Assembly: GCF_016801865.2 (NCBI RefSeq)
Contig: NC_068937.1
Location: forward strand, 137,528,455-137,592,454
Direction of reading: 5' to 3'
DNA from: Culex pipiens pallens
Lineage: Eukaryota > Arthropoda > Insecta > Diptera > Culicidae
Length of the DNA stretch: 64,000 nucleotides
Positions 42,501 to 52,303 of this stretch are shown piece after piece; the stretch's first letter is position 1, and the number at the start of each line of letters is the position of its first letter. Both the position numbers and the translations under genes were made by a program. The notes beneath the pieces were generated by a model. That model made no database searches and was not told the DNA's origin. It saw only the letters and a list, made by a program, of their open reading frames with translations.

Positions 42501-45142
42501 AATGCTACTTTTCGTGAGTGTTCGCTTGAAATTTCATCAATTTTGGCAGCACGAAGCAGACCCAAAAGAGCGCTGGAAGAAAAAAAGAACTAAGCTGAAA
42601 ATAGGAAAATGGGCGTGGCCCAATGCACTCGACTGATTAGAATGCATTTGGGAAATATTTTTTTTAAATGCTTGTAAAAGGAATAGCATAACTTTTAATA
42701 AAAGTGAAAATAAACATAAATGTTCACAAAAAGTTGTTCACGCGTTGGTGTACTTGGTTTTAGTGAATTTCAAGGAACACTCCAGATTATCCAGCATCAT
42801 TCAAACACGACCGCTTATTAGGCTTAAAATGGGTATATTTCCCCTATTCCGTGAGTCTGCTAAAAAAAAAATAGGATGTATCACAAGATACACAGAAAAA
42901 TGATGGTAAATTATCAGGGATTGGTGAAAAAAAGTCTAATATTACATCAGAAACTGGTAAATTTTCATCAGTTTCTGGTGAATTTTCATCAGGTTCACAT
43001 TTTTACACATTTTTAGGTAAAATTACTCAAAAAAGATATTACCAACAAATTTTCAACCTTCCAAAATTCTACTTTGTTTGCTGAGTAGCAAACAATCAAC
43101 AAGCTGTAATCAAAAGTTCATAGAATTAAAAATTATTTAAATTTTCTTAACAAGCCTCATCAGCAATTAAAAATCAAATTTCTTCCTCCAGTTCCCGTAC
43201 CCCCCGCCGCAGGCCACCGAACCGACCAAGACGCTCAAGAGCTTGGTGAACATCCGCAAGGAGTCGGTCCGGTTCGTGAAGGCCTCGGACTGTGCGGCCA
43301 AGATCCACGGCGATGGCACGACCAAACCGGCCCTGTACAACATTGAGTTTGTGTTCGACGCGGACTCGATGTGCGCCATCACGATCTACCACGTTTGCAT
43401 CGAGGACATCGGTGCCACCGGGGTCAGCTACATCCCGCGGGACTCGTCCCTGTCGTCGGAGACATTCCACTTTAAGCGGGGCGTCGGCCAGGTCTTTTCC
43501 GCTCCGTCGCACATCTTCAACCCGGCGCTGTTTTCCGAGGACGATCTGTCGTACAACTGCGAGAAGGACACATTCCCGGTGGTGATCCACTGTGTGGTCG
43601 AGGAGGGCGCGGAAGAGTGCCGCCAGAGTCACACGACCATCTGCGTCGTGGACCACCACTCGGACGGAACGTACGCGCTGCGGGCGTTGAAGCAGAAGAT
43701 CTTTGTCGACGGGTTGTGCTACCTGCTGCAGGAGATTTACGGCATCGAGAACAAGCTGGTGAGCAAACCGATCGGGGACGAGGACACGGACGATAATGGG
43801 AGCGAGTGCGTCATCTGCATGTGCGACACCCGGGACACGTTGATCTTGCCGTGTCGCCATCTGTGTCTGTGCAATTCGTGCGCGGATTCGCTGCGCTACC
43901 AGGCCAACAACTGCCCGATATGCCGGGCTCCGTTCCGGGCGCTGCTGCAGATCAGGGCCGTGCAGAAGGCGGTCGCCGGGGCGAACGCGACCCCGGCCGC
44001 GGTAGCCGGCGCCGCCCAGAGTCCACAGGATGTGAGTGTTTTTGGGGAGGTGCCACGTTGAATTGGAATGAAAATTGTTTATTCTTTGTAGAGCACGGAT
44101 AACATTCCATCGGGATATATTCCCGTGTCACTGATTGAAGCCCTTAACGGACCGATTACGATAACCAAGCAAGTGGACAACACCGGGTCGACCGAGAACA
44201 CCACCGACAGCACTCAAACTAATCAGGTAGGTCTTCTTGTTTTTGGAATCGTCTTTAGACTAAATTGTATTTTTTCTTTAGAAATCATCGGACAAGACGG
44301 ACAAAAAGGACCAAGAGACCATGGGATCACGCGAGAAGCTCAACCAGAACGCCGTAGACTTCCGCATGTCGGTCTTGCTATCGAAAGAGGACGGATCGGT
44401 GGCATGCGTCACGAAGGAACTGCTGACCAAGCACTCTCCGCTGATGCAACGGGCTCCGGTCAGCCGCGACAAGAATCCCCGTGAAAAGGGAGGCCTCCGT
44501 ATTCAGTCCAGCCAACATGTTGCTGCCGCGGCTCCGACTGCGAAGGAAGCAAACGCTACGACCCCGCTAGATCGTGAATCGGTCCAGCTGGTCAACGAGC
44601 GTTCCAAGCTGCCCAACCTGACCGAACTGGACGACGACAGCGAGGCGGAGAAGTTGTCACCGCTGTTGCAAAAGTCCGATCCGGACGGTGCCGAGCAGAC
44701 CTGTGATACGTACGAGAAGATGCCCAACATTGAAAACGTCGACTCGCGGAGCCAAAAGTCGGTCGCAGCGCTCGCAGCTGCCGAAGACTCGGATTACTAC
44801 ACCCCGGAAGATCCGCACACCACGATCCTCAGCCCGCTGAAGGACGCCACCGAGGAAAAGCCGGACGGAGCCAAGAAGCTGTCCACGCCGTTGACCGTGC
44901 TGAAGGAGGCCTCGCAAAGCTCGCTGCCGGACAGTCCCATCAGCGGCAACTCGCACACTTCCACGCGCAGCTCCGGCGACAGCTACTCGTCCAGCTCGAG
45001 CACGCGCCAGCTGCTGTCCTCGGTGACGGCCAACGATACGCCCACCCACGTCACGGTCAACGTGGACGCGTCCGCCGAGGGGCTGGTCAAGCACGAGATC
45101 AAGATCGACTCCGGCAAGCTGGACTGCATCGACAGTGATTGA
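39519..45142 (+). CDS. MGRN1: E3 ubiquitin ligase MGRN1 (Mahogunin RING finger 1), 680 aa
   Basis: Five coding exons, 39519-39606, 39762-39880, 43192-44031, 44092-44226 and 44282-45142, join in frame with GT-AG introns. The N-terminus MGALAS is a good myristoylation signal, as in vertebrate MGRN1. Residues ~30-250 hold the conserved N-terminal region (NYFGTHFIMGGERFDTP, EAYLFGENADLNFLG, SLVNIRKESVRFVK). The RING is at ~275-315: CVICMCDTRDTLILPCRHLC through NCPICRAPF. Exon 4 carries the family signature GYIPVSLIEALNG. The C-terminal ~290 residues are Ser/Thr/acid-rich. RING C3HC4 ligases of this family act in endosomal trafficking; vertebrate MGRN1 binds TSG101 through PSAP, but I see no PSAP/PTAP here. 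Intron 2 (3.3 kb) contains an LTR element. An AATAAA lies at 45429-45434. Confidence 0.96.
40482..40754 (-). repeat. 3' LTR of the intronic retroelement
   Basis: It differs from the other LTR at only about ten positions (for example near 40625-40665 and 40721-40726), implying recent insertion. Read on minus it begins TGTTGAGG, directly after the polypurine tract. Confidence 0.8.
40848..42086 (-). CDS. Gag-like ORF of the intronic LTR element (412 aa)
   Basis: One uninterrupted frame fills most of the interior. Residues ~1-60 are Pro/Gln-rich. A Gln-rich helical segment at ~60-95 (QQQEALQRQL, MQQQQLAF) resembles the coiled coil near the start of many insect LTR Gag proteins. No zinc knuckle and no catalytic Asp-Thr/Ser-Gly protease motif is visible. 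The rest matches no domain I recognise, and the C-terminal part may be a fusion across a deletion of pol. The frame was probably kept because the element is young; product function unknown. Confidence 0.5.
   Translation of the reverse strand: MEGVPDQTILDAGQNQQTADVQQAPLAAGQQLYPPFLQSSPPHAAPYVEWFQHQRGYVAQLFRQQQEALQRQLTEMQQQQLAFIQHQQQFISSIVTSMKVQAQPCLDSLGSGNAEEFETDPDGDGVSTAWHNQHEELLQEKKVHSLDKLAEVLLCGNDGGDEEVFEQQVLVESCARGYRDDVTEYVFEVSNSTTVTPLHSPPDPWPKPTGSWMGESVEFAGLTEDPLWFVANVNTSQQLHSAVIDQVSKSTATAFRSARQPRIAVGAPPPGEKYGERILSKLEFETPPQIATTLPGEQQRKICVNVPVTDANNGKFGRVMYWTVNLCAVRQIGCYGLEKRLKVIDYRMASRKYPKLSAVSESTASSRFGTLKQPTWSLGRPPEKPRIGGTVLSTFVSLTTSTTATPSQSVAC
42165..42437 (-). repeat. 5' LTR of the intronic retroelement
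   Basis: Partner of the LTR at 40482-40754. On minus, the sequence following it starts TGGCGACGAGTCCGG, the position and TGG start expected of a tRNA primer-binding site. Confidence 0.75.
42438..43191. other. Rest of MGRN1 intron 2
   Basis: AT-rich. A short degenerate tandem repeat of CATCAG...CTGGTGAATTTT units lies at about 42950-43000. The 3' splice site is a pyrimidine-rich CTTCCTCCAG at 43182-43191. No gene. Confidence 0.5.
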
Positions 45143-45388
45143 GCCTACATTCGGGGGCGGATGCTGAAGGCCGTTTTCCCCTCACGATAGAACAAACAAC
45201 AAACGCATTTCAACAAACTGAAAACTATAAAAATACTTTTACTTCGCAGCAGCAGTAAGCAAAGCACTAGAGAACAAATTTGTGTGCGGTACAATAACTA
45301 CCCCAAATTAGCATGTGTGTCCCACATCCTTTATCCTTCCCGTTTTCCTAGTTGGAAACAGTTTACGTTTGAGTTTTAACATTAGGTT

Positions 45389-45434
45389 TTTATTATTGAC
45401 AAAATATCACTTAAACACATTTATCGAAAATAAA
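45389..45434. terminator. Overlapping convergent polyadenylation signals
   Basis: AATAAA on plus at 45429-45434 serves MGRN1. AATAAA on minus (plus 45389-45394) lies 81 bases beyond the peptide gene stop. The two 3' UTRs therefore probably overlap tail to tail. Confidence 0.6.
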
Positions 45435-45474
45435 TTCGTTTTAATCATAGCCACGACACGAGTTTCTCCCAATA

Positions 45475-45702
45475 TCACCGTCCAAAGATGGTCGTCAAAG
45501 CGTGGTTGATGGCCCGGCTCACGACTCTGGTAAATTTCTGCAAGAAAATCAAAAAATCAAAACCTCGTTCAAAAATCTCCACCAAAATCCAACTCACCAG
45601 CGTTTGTCGCTTAATCTTGGGCCGCAGCGGGTTCGCCGACCCGAGCGAGCAAAACGCGACCAGCACCAGCAGCAGAACGGCAAAGTATCGCGGCAGGTTC
45701 AT
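45475..45702 (-). CDS. Secreted, probably amidated cationic peptide precursor (55 aa), novel
   Basis: Minus strand: exon 1 is 45702-45598, the intron 45597-45538 (60 bp, GTGAGT donor, TTTTCTTGCAG acceptor), exon 2 is 45537-45475. The predicted signal peptide is residues 1-23 (MNLPRYF, hydrophobic LLLVLVAF, then GSA), followed by a short pro-segment NPLRPKIKR ending in a Lys-Arg site. The remaining 22 residues start QTLKFTRVV and end TIFGR. A terminal Gly-Arg is the classic signal for trimming and C-terminal amidation, and the N-terminal Gln could cyclise. The mature part is basic, Cys-free and amphipathic-looking, like linear insect antimicrobial peptides such as cecropins or a regulatory peptide; no clear homologue is recognised. 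A kappaB-like GGGAAATTGG lies upstream (45854-45863). An in-frame upstream ATG exists, but only this start yields a clean signal peptide. Confidence 0.72.
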   Translation of the reverse strand: MNLPRYFAVLLLVLVAFCSLGSANPLRPKIKRQTLVSWILVEIFERGFDFLIFLQKFTRVVSRAINHALTTIFGR

Positions 45703-46377
45703 GGCGATCCGTCGTCGGCCAACTGCGCTACCAAACTGGACCGATGGGGCCGGGCGGAAGTGCATTTTGAAGGTGGTCGCGGCGTTGAACCAGCAAAGGT
45801 GGAAGGGCAATGCGTTGCGCAAAAGAGTTGCGTGCGTGTGAAAAGTGGAGTATGGGAAATTGGCTTGGAGGGACAATGGTGTGAAAGTTCACACGAAGTA
45901 TGAGCATAAGGTGTCGATCTGATGGCGTCAGAGTTGATTTAAGTCTTTGAAATAGTTGCCAATTTTTCAAAACAACTTGACTAATGAAGGTTCATCACTT
46001 GAACCATCGTTGATGTCACTCAAGCAGCGATTTTAGTGGAGACGCATGGCCTTCTGTGATGATAAGAGGAGTTCATCAAGTTTTAGCCATTTTACCACTC
46101 CGTAGCATGAAGCAATAAAATCATTTAGGATTTTTGAGAATAATTTAGGGTGCGTTCTTTTGTTACGTCACGCATTTTAGAGAGCGAAGGAAGAGGGGTA
46201 AAATAACAAAAGTTGCTCAAAGATGGCATATAAAATATTACGTCGGTTCAACAACCCAAACAAATCAAGAAATTTCTCATGCAAATAAAACACAATCGCA
46301 CCGTTCGGCGAGCGGCGTTACTTTTTTTTCTGACGTAGTAAATTACTTTTATTTGTTTATAGGTTTTGTTTGCATTG
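45703..46377. other. Upstream region of the peptide gene
   Basis: Contains the kappaB-like GGGAAATTGG (45854-45863) and a GATAAG at 46061-46066. 46148-46250 looks like a fragment of a dispersed repeat with a GTTACGTCACGC word that also recurs, diverged, near 12968. No coding frame. Confidence 0.4.
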
Positions 46378-46698
46378 ACCGAGCCACGTAGCCTAGTGGT
46401 AACGCTCCCGCCTAGTAAGCGGCAGATCGGGGTTCAATTCCCGGCTCGGACCAACACAACTGGTGATCGTTTCTCTTCTGGATTCGATAGCTTAGTAAAG
46501 GGAAGGTAGTGTATCGTCACAAACTGGACCTTATCACAACACCTTAGGGAGGCGACCTATGGAATGTTAACATTAACCTAAAACATGTTAACATTAAGTT
46601 GAGAATGAAACTGCCACTGAATCCGCTTTGTAAATGCCGGCCCCGATACTCTTCAAGGGTGTTCCCCTCAGGAACTGGGAAAGATTTACTTTACTTAC
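46378..46698 (+). mobile_element. tRNA-derived SINE with perfect 13-bp target duplication
   Basis: TTTGTTTGCATTG is present at 46365-46377 and 46699-46711. The head (to ~46452) folds as a tRNA: acceptor CCGAGCC/GGCTCGG, A box TAGCCTAGTGG (46389-46399), anticodon loop CTAGTAA with AGT (Thr-like, 46414-46416), B box GGTTCAATTCC (46431-46441). A ~230-bp unrelated body follows, and the tail is TTTACTTTACTTAC. These are the hallmarks of a pol III SINE mobilised by a LINE. Confidence 0.93.
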
Positions 46699-46711
46699 TT
46701 TGTTTGCATTG

Positions 46712-47712
46712 TTTCAACCTCTTGCTCTGTCGCGCCGGTTTGCTGCCTTACCAATGAACGATTAAAACTGATGCTGCCTGTATACTTTACTTGTTTACTC
46801 TGTTTTCTTTTGTCTGGTGTTTGTTTGTTATTATTATTTCGGTTTGTTTATTGTTGCAAGTTTTATCGACGGAGTGAAGGTAAAAGTGCCGGGGTTTGAA
46901 ATTGAAAGTGTGATCTTTTTGTTGCTGTTTTTAATGACGTAACTTAGCTTATTTGGTTGAATATAAATTAAACTAAAACGAGGTTTTCGCGCTCTTGTAT
47001 GCTGCTTTTTATGGTTTTCTTTATACAATATTGTGTGTGTATGTTTTCTCCCTGTCGGGTTAAAGTGTACTTCCCCTTAACAATACATGCGTGTAATATT
47101 AACTTTATACGGTTTTCATTAGGTATATTAACATTATTCAACGATAAATTCCGCACAACGATAATTCGGAATGATTTTCATTTAATGTAATTTGCTGGTT
47201 GCGCTAACGCCTTAACTGATCGGTTTGAAATAGTTTAAAAAAGGTAATAAAAATAAACGAACCGAAAATGAGTAACTTATTGACTCAAACTATAGCACCT
47301 AAAACAACGAATAAAAAACAAAATTTATATAAATCTCTCGCGGTTTCGCAGCGCCTTACCTAGGCTGCAATTATTTCGTTTGTTTACAATAGTACATCGT
47401 AATAGTATGGCAAATTAATTGTTTTCTTTTTTTCCTCTTCCTTTGAGTAGGCGCCGGCTGCGCCGGCAGCGTGGGAGGAAAATCTACCGCGAACACGATC
47501 AACGTGTTTTCTCCCACGCGGCGCGCGTTGCGCCGCCTACTACTCCGTACACACTCAGTATGGTTTGGGTAATTTAATTTTTGTTCTTGTTTGTGATTAT
47601 CTTAAACGAGGCAAAGGTTTCCTAATTTCTTGTATATTTTCATCAGTATGGCCAATTTGATTTTAAAACAAAAACAAATGTTAGATTTTTTTGTCGCCGT
47701 TGAGCAATAAAC
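46712..47712. other. AT-rich non-coding sequence, possible distal 3' UTR of the PLEKHA-type gene
   Basis: The style is that of an insect 3' UTR read on minus (AATAAA on minus near 46846). It contains a GC-rich hairpin at 47447-47540. No gene is seen. Confidence 0.35.
47447..47540. other. GC-rich long hairpin in AT-rich DNA
   Basis: GTAGGCGCCGG...GCGTGGGAG at the left pairs with CTCCCACGCGG...CGCCTAC at the right over ~38 positions, around an A/T-rich centre near 47494. Composition is sharply different from its neighbours. It could be a short MITE or a structured RNA element. Confidence 0.55.
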
Positions 47713-48267
47713 TTAGGGCATCTCCACCGCAGGGACCTAATTGCGTTGCAAAGCTAATTTGGCACCCGCGTCAAGCCCACCGCGGTACTTGTGCGAGAGC
47801 TAATTTAGGTTCGAGTTCATCCGTGTTCATCCGAATCTAAACAAAACTCAGGTTAGCTCCGGGATCTACCGGGAGCAAATCGTCTGACGGATGGTTTTTT
47901 CAAGCAAAACAATGTAATTGGGTCAATTTGAGTTTGTAAACAAAGAGTTTATCCTGCTCACGTCAGTAAATGTTTACATTAGGAGTGATGATTGATTTTT
48001 CGATTTCAATTCTTCGAGTTTGGAGATATTTTCCCTCCCGTGCTGCAAGTTCACGCATGAAAAATGACTTTTGGTAATCTGGGGTGATGCAGTTTTGTTT
48101 TTTAGGTTAGATTGGGGCTGTGTTTAATTAATTTTGGGCAACGCATTGTCGATCTACTGCCAGACATGCAAGAGACAAGTCATTTGTATTGAGTAAAAAG
48201 CAAAATTCAAGCAAAACATTTTAAATAAGCCAATACGGATTTGAAAACAAGCAATCCGAGCAGTTGG

Positions 48268-48580
48268 GTCCTAAAATGAAGCTTAGATTGCTGATATTAT
48301 TGATTACAGCGATAAAGCTTATTTTTCTGAGTACGACCACAAAGAATTTAAAATGGATTTTTAAATCAATTTTGAAAAATTAACTTCGCGGTCCTTCTTG
48401 ACAGAAAAGCTCCTACTTGACAGCTCGTTCCAAGAGGACCATAATTGATCCATCGAAAAAATGTTGTCTTGTCAAAAAAAAATTGCATTAAAATGAAAAA
48501 CAGTGATCAGAAATGGTTTTTATTCGTGTTTTTTACCGTTGTATATAAAAATTTACATAGGGCTTTAGTACCCAATTCTG
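48268..48580 (-). repeat. Inverted third copy of the ~305-bp monomer
   Basis: The reverse complement matches 13862-14190 closely, with the same AAAGCCCTATG start and TTTTAGGACCCAA end. It abuts the AATTCTTC satellite. Confidence 0.75.
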
Positions 48581-48584
48581 ATCT

Positions 48585-48905
48585 TAAATTCTTAAATTCT
48601 TAAATTCTTCAATTCTTCAATTCTTCAATTCTTCAATTCTTCAATTCTTCAATTCTTCAATTCTTCAATTCTTCAATTCTTCAATTATTCAATTCTTCAA
48701 TTCTTCAATTCTTCAATTCTTCAATTCTTCAATTCTTCAATTCTTCAATTCTTCAATTCTTCAATTCTTCAATTCTTCAATTCTTCAATTCTTCAATTAT
48801 TCAATTCTTCAATTCTTCAATTCTTCAATTCTTCAATTCTTCAATTCTTCAATTCTTCAATTCTTCAATTCTTCAATTCTTCAATTCTCAAATTCTTCAA
48901 TTTTC
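48585..48905. repeat. Octamer satellite (AATTCTTC)n, about 40 copies
   Basis: An 8-bp unit repeated for ~320 bp with a few variants (AATTATTC). It begins as AAATTCTT units that turn into AATTCTTC, suggesting slippage growth from the end of the adjacent monomer. Confidence 0.95.
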
Positions 48906-50461
48906 AAATTCCTGATTTTGAATTATTTTTTTTAATTTTTGATAAAAATTGTGTTTTTGAATGTAAGAATTTCGGGTTTTTCGTAAATTTGTAAATTTTA
49001 CTTAATTTCGATCCCTTCCGTGTGGATCAATTAGGTTTTACGCCGACTCGATTTTTAGGTTAGAAATTTGACAGTTCGGCTGCACTGTTTACATTTTTGC
49101 ACGTGAGTCTAAGTAAAAACGTGTGTGTGTGTGCGCTCGTGACGTCACGCTGTAAAACCTAATTGGACAGCGCAGTGGACTCACAATCCAGAGGTTGCTG
49201 ATTGGTACTAGCAATAGTGGCCGACAACTCTAAAGACAACTTCTTTTTTACTCCATTTCGACCAAAAATCTATATCTGTCCTTTTAATTTCAAAATTCTG
49301 TATTTTGAGGTTTGGCGGGGATTTTAAATATTATTATATCGAATACAAGATTATTAAAAAGGAAAATTCCAATTCTTCGATTTTTTCATGAGAACATATT
49401 GCAAACAAGCACCGCGTGAAGAAACGTCAAACGCCACTTTTCGTTTATGCTGCGTACCACTTAAGAAAAATCTTTTCGTGACCCTTTCCCTGACCGTTTC
49501 TTGGGCGTTTTTTTATATGGAGTTTTGCGTTCCTTCGGATCTGCGTATCAGCCTTTACGGTACAACCATTCAAAATATTTTTAAATGAAATGAAAAAAAT
49601 AAATAATAAAAATAAACGTATTCGTAATTTTTTCTTACTCCTCACTGACGTGAGCAAGATACACCCTTTGTTTACAAACTCACATTGGACCAATTACATT
49701 GTTTCGCTTGATATATATTTTATACATAATTTAAAATGTTCAAATCAGTTTAGTTATTTTTAAATTTTGGGCATTCATGTTTAAATTTTCGGTGATATTT
49801 TTTTTATATTAATATATGTGGTTGATTATTTTTTATTTAAAAAATACAAAAAAATATATAAATTCCACAACTTTTCAATTTAATAAAATCGTTTTGAACT
49901 AAATTACTGATTTCTTTAATATTCATTCAAATTTGATATTCAAAATAAATGCATCTTCAACCAAAACAAATACAAATTATTCAAAAAATCGACGAAAAAA
50001 TTAGCCACCGGCAGCTCGGGGACTTCTCGAGCACCTATCTTGGCTACTCGACGGATCCCCGATGAACTTTTTCTTCGCTGAATGAACTCGAAGGCTAATT
50101 TAGCTTTAGCTTTGCTACCCGCGGTGCGAAAGTTGGGGTTCAAACATGTCGGGAGCAAATCGGGTGAACTCTTTCAAAATTTTGAAAATGATATTTTATT
50201 GATGTAAGCAAACAATTTGGACATATAATGCAATTGGAAGCATGTTCTATCATGCTAGAATGTAGTTTTATTGATTTCGATCAACAGAACGGCTAGAATT
50301 TGAAAATGAATAAATTAGATCCCCGCGGTGGGCTTGATTCGGTAGCCAAATTAGCTCCCAGCGGTGCGAAAACGTGTATTAGCTACGGAGCAAAGCTAAA
50401 ACTGGGGATCCAACCGATAGGTTTGCCACGCAATTAGATCTCTGCGGTGGAGATGCCCTTA

Positions 50462-52303
50462 GGGTGGCGCTAAGTGGAAATCAAAAACGATTTGACGCCA
50501 TCTTTTTTTTTTGGGTTCATGTGATATGCATAGATTTCGATCTGTATGAAGTGAGAGTGTTTTTTTTTTGTTTGTTCATAACCTAGCGCTTTCGAAGCCA
50601 ATTCTGAGGGAGGTATAATGATAGAGATTTTTTTCTTCCGATTTTTCTTCAATGATGTGTATGTTTGATTGATTTGTCTCTACCTTGGTGAGGGGGGGAT
50701 CCCGAGAGCGCACTGCTGGACCACTTGGTTCGATTTGTTCTCCGTTACTTGCAGGTAGCAATTGATCATAAGATTTTTTAATATAAACGCTCGAAAAAGA
50801 GTAAGAGAAGAACCCTGTAAATGCATTTTTTTTATTGTATTGTTATTAGCTTACGTTTTTAAGTCATGTTTCTTTAGTTCTGCAGCAGCAATATGCCTTC
50901 TCGCTCTCGGGTTTGCTACGAAGTTAGGCCCTGTGTGTGTTTTTCGTCTGATTTGATCCAATGAGTTGGTTTACCGTGTATGATGAGGATTTAGAGGGGG
51001 TTTAAGCGAGTTTGGTTTTTTCGACTGATGGTTGGTAAATTTACTTCAACTTAATACTGCTGAACGGTTAAAAGTCTGGTTAGAGGTTATCTTCTTTGTT
51101 TTTGAATAACACTATTTTGCTTGGATAAATGCGATTAGGTTTAACTTGATTTATACTGTTGTTTGGTACAATTTTCTGTGTTTTATTTAGTACTGTTCGA
51201 ATTGAGCAAGTGGTAATTTTTAGTATTCAAATTGCTTCAAATTGACGTATAATATTTACGGATAGCCAAGCGGGTTTAATGGTGAAGGTGCATGACGGAT
51301 GTACGGGCTTGAATGACTCAATGCAGGGTGGCGTCCAGTCTGGGAACCACCCTTACTCTCACAACCTATTCCCACACCTATCGTTCCACCATAGACCAAA
51401 AATCAAGACTTTACACAGCGATTTTAGGCAGTACCCAGTCTTGAATGTTCGCCTATGAAACACCGCAAAACTTCGACTAAAATCCCTTCCTCGTCATAAC
51501 TCCTCAATCTACAGCTTGCTACGATTGAATGGGTAATGTGATTGGTATGCTGTTTTTGTTTTGTTTATTTCAGTTAACTCTATTCTACTAGTCCTTGCAT
51601 ATGACATGTGTGTTTATTTAGCTAGTTTTATTTTAGTACGTAATTCCATGCTTCAAATGTGATGCGTCCTTTTGTTTACACAATTTTACAGTAATTGACG
51701 TTGCCTTATTGATTTTGTTTACGCGTCATTTCATTGAATTGTTTCTCCTCCTTTCAACCTTCTATCAAACACATTTGCACTGGGTTATTTTGGTGAGTGT
51801 GTAAAATTAGGTTCCTCTCTAGCGCGGCCAGTACACTCTAAATTAAAATCGCACACGCGGACAACTAAGGGTGAGCAAAGGTTTATTTTTTTCTTCTATT
51901 GCGATGCAACTAAATTCTGTTTATCCTGTTTCGCTAGTTTGTTTCTCTTGGTTTCGACTGATATGCGTGAGTATGTGTGGCTTCCTTCCCCTTTTCTCTT
52001 CTCTGTCAGGCTCAGGTGCGGATTTTAAAGCCATTTTTAACGTTGCGGGTCTTACAAAGCAGTGTTGCCAACCGATGATGGACGGATAAATCAATTCAAT
52101 TGTTCCACTCCACACGTTTTTTTTTTTATTTTTGTACAAGTTTGTTTAAATTCACAGCTTTATCTAAACACTTTAACGACGATTATAACTCTGAATTCTC
52201 TTGTTTTTACTTCTTTTTGGTGATTACTTGTACATCTGGAAGCAGTTTTAGTGTTGCTGAAATCCTTGTTGCCAGTATAACGTTTTTTTTTCGCTCTCAA
52301 CAT
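50462..52303 (-). other. Probable 3' UTR of the PLEKHA-type gene
   Basis: It follows the stop at 52304 on the minus strand. It has no frame, repeat or splice signal I can support. Several AATAAA on minus (e.g. near 51883) could end the transcript. The true end is unknown. Confidence 0.45.

Larger units (their letters stand above)
39961..42849. repeat. Possible older MITE split by the LTR element
   Basis: TAGGGGAAAT at the left and ATATTTCCCCTA at the right form short inverted ends inside MGRN1 intron 2. Removing the ~2-kb LTR element would leave about 0.9 kb. The match is short, so this is tentative. Confidence 0.3.
47716..50458. mobile_element. Harbinger-like non-autonomous DNA transposon, 2743 bp
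   Basis: Terminal inverted repeats begin GGGCATCTCCACCGCAG and extend through CTAATTGCGT at both ends. TTA directly flanks each end (47713-47715, 50459-50461), the 3-bp target duplication of PIF/Harbinger elements, whose ends also often start GGGC. No transposase or Myb-like frame is seen. Nested inside are an inverted copy of the ~305-bp monomer and an octamer satellite. Confidence 0.85.

Noticed and set aside
43174..43860. 228-residue minus frame
   Set aside because: Antisense shadow of the MGRN1 exon carrying conserved protein sequence.
44657..45094. 145-residue minus Arg/Gly-rich frame
   Set aside because: Antisense shadow of the GC-rich last MGRN1 exon.
46378..46452. Functional tRNA-Thr(AGT) gene
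   Set aside because: It continues into a SINE body with tail and 13-bp target duplication, so it is a SINE head, not a stand-alone tRNA gene.
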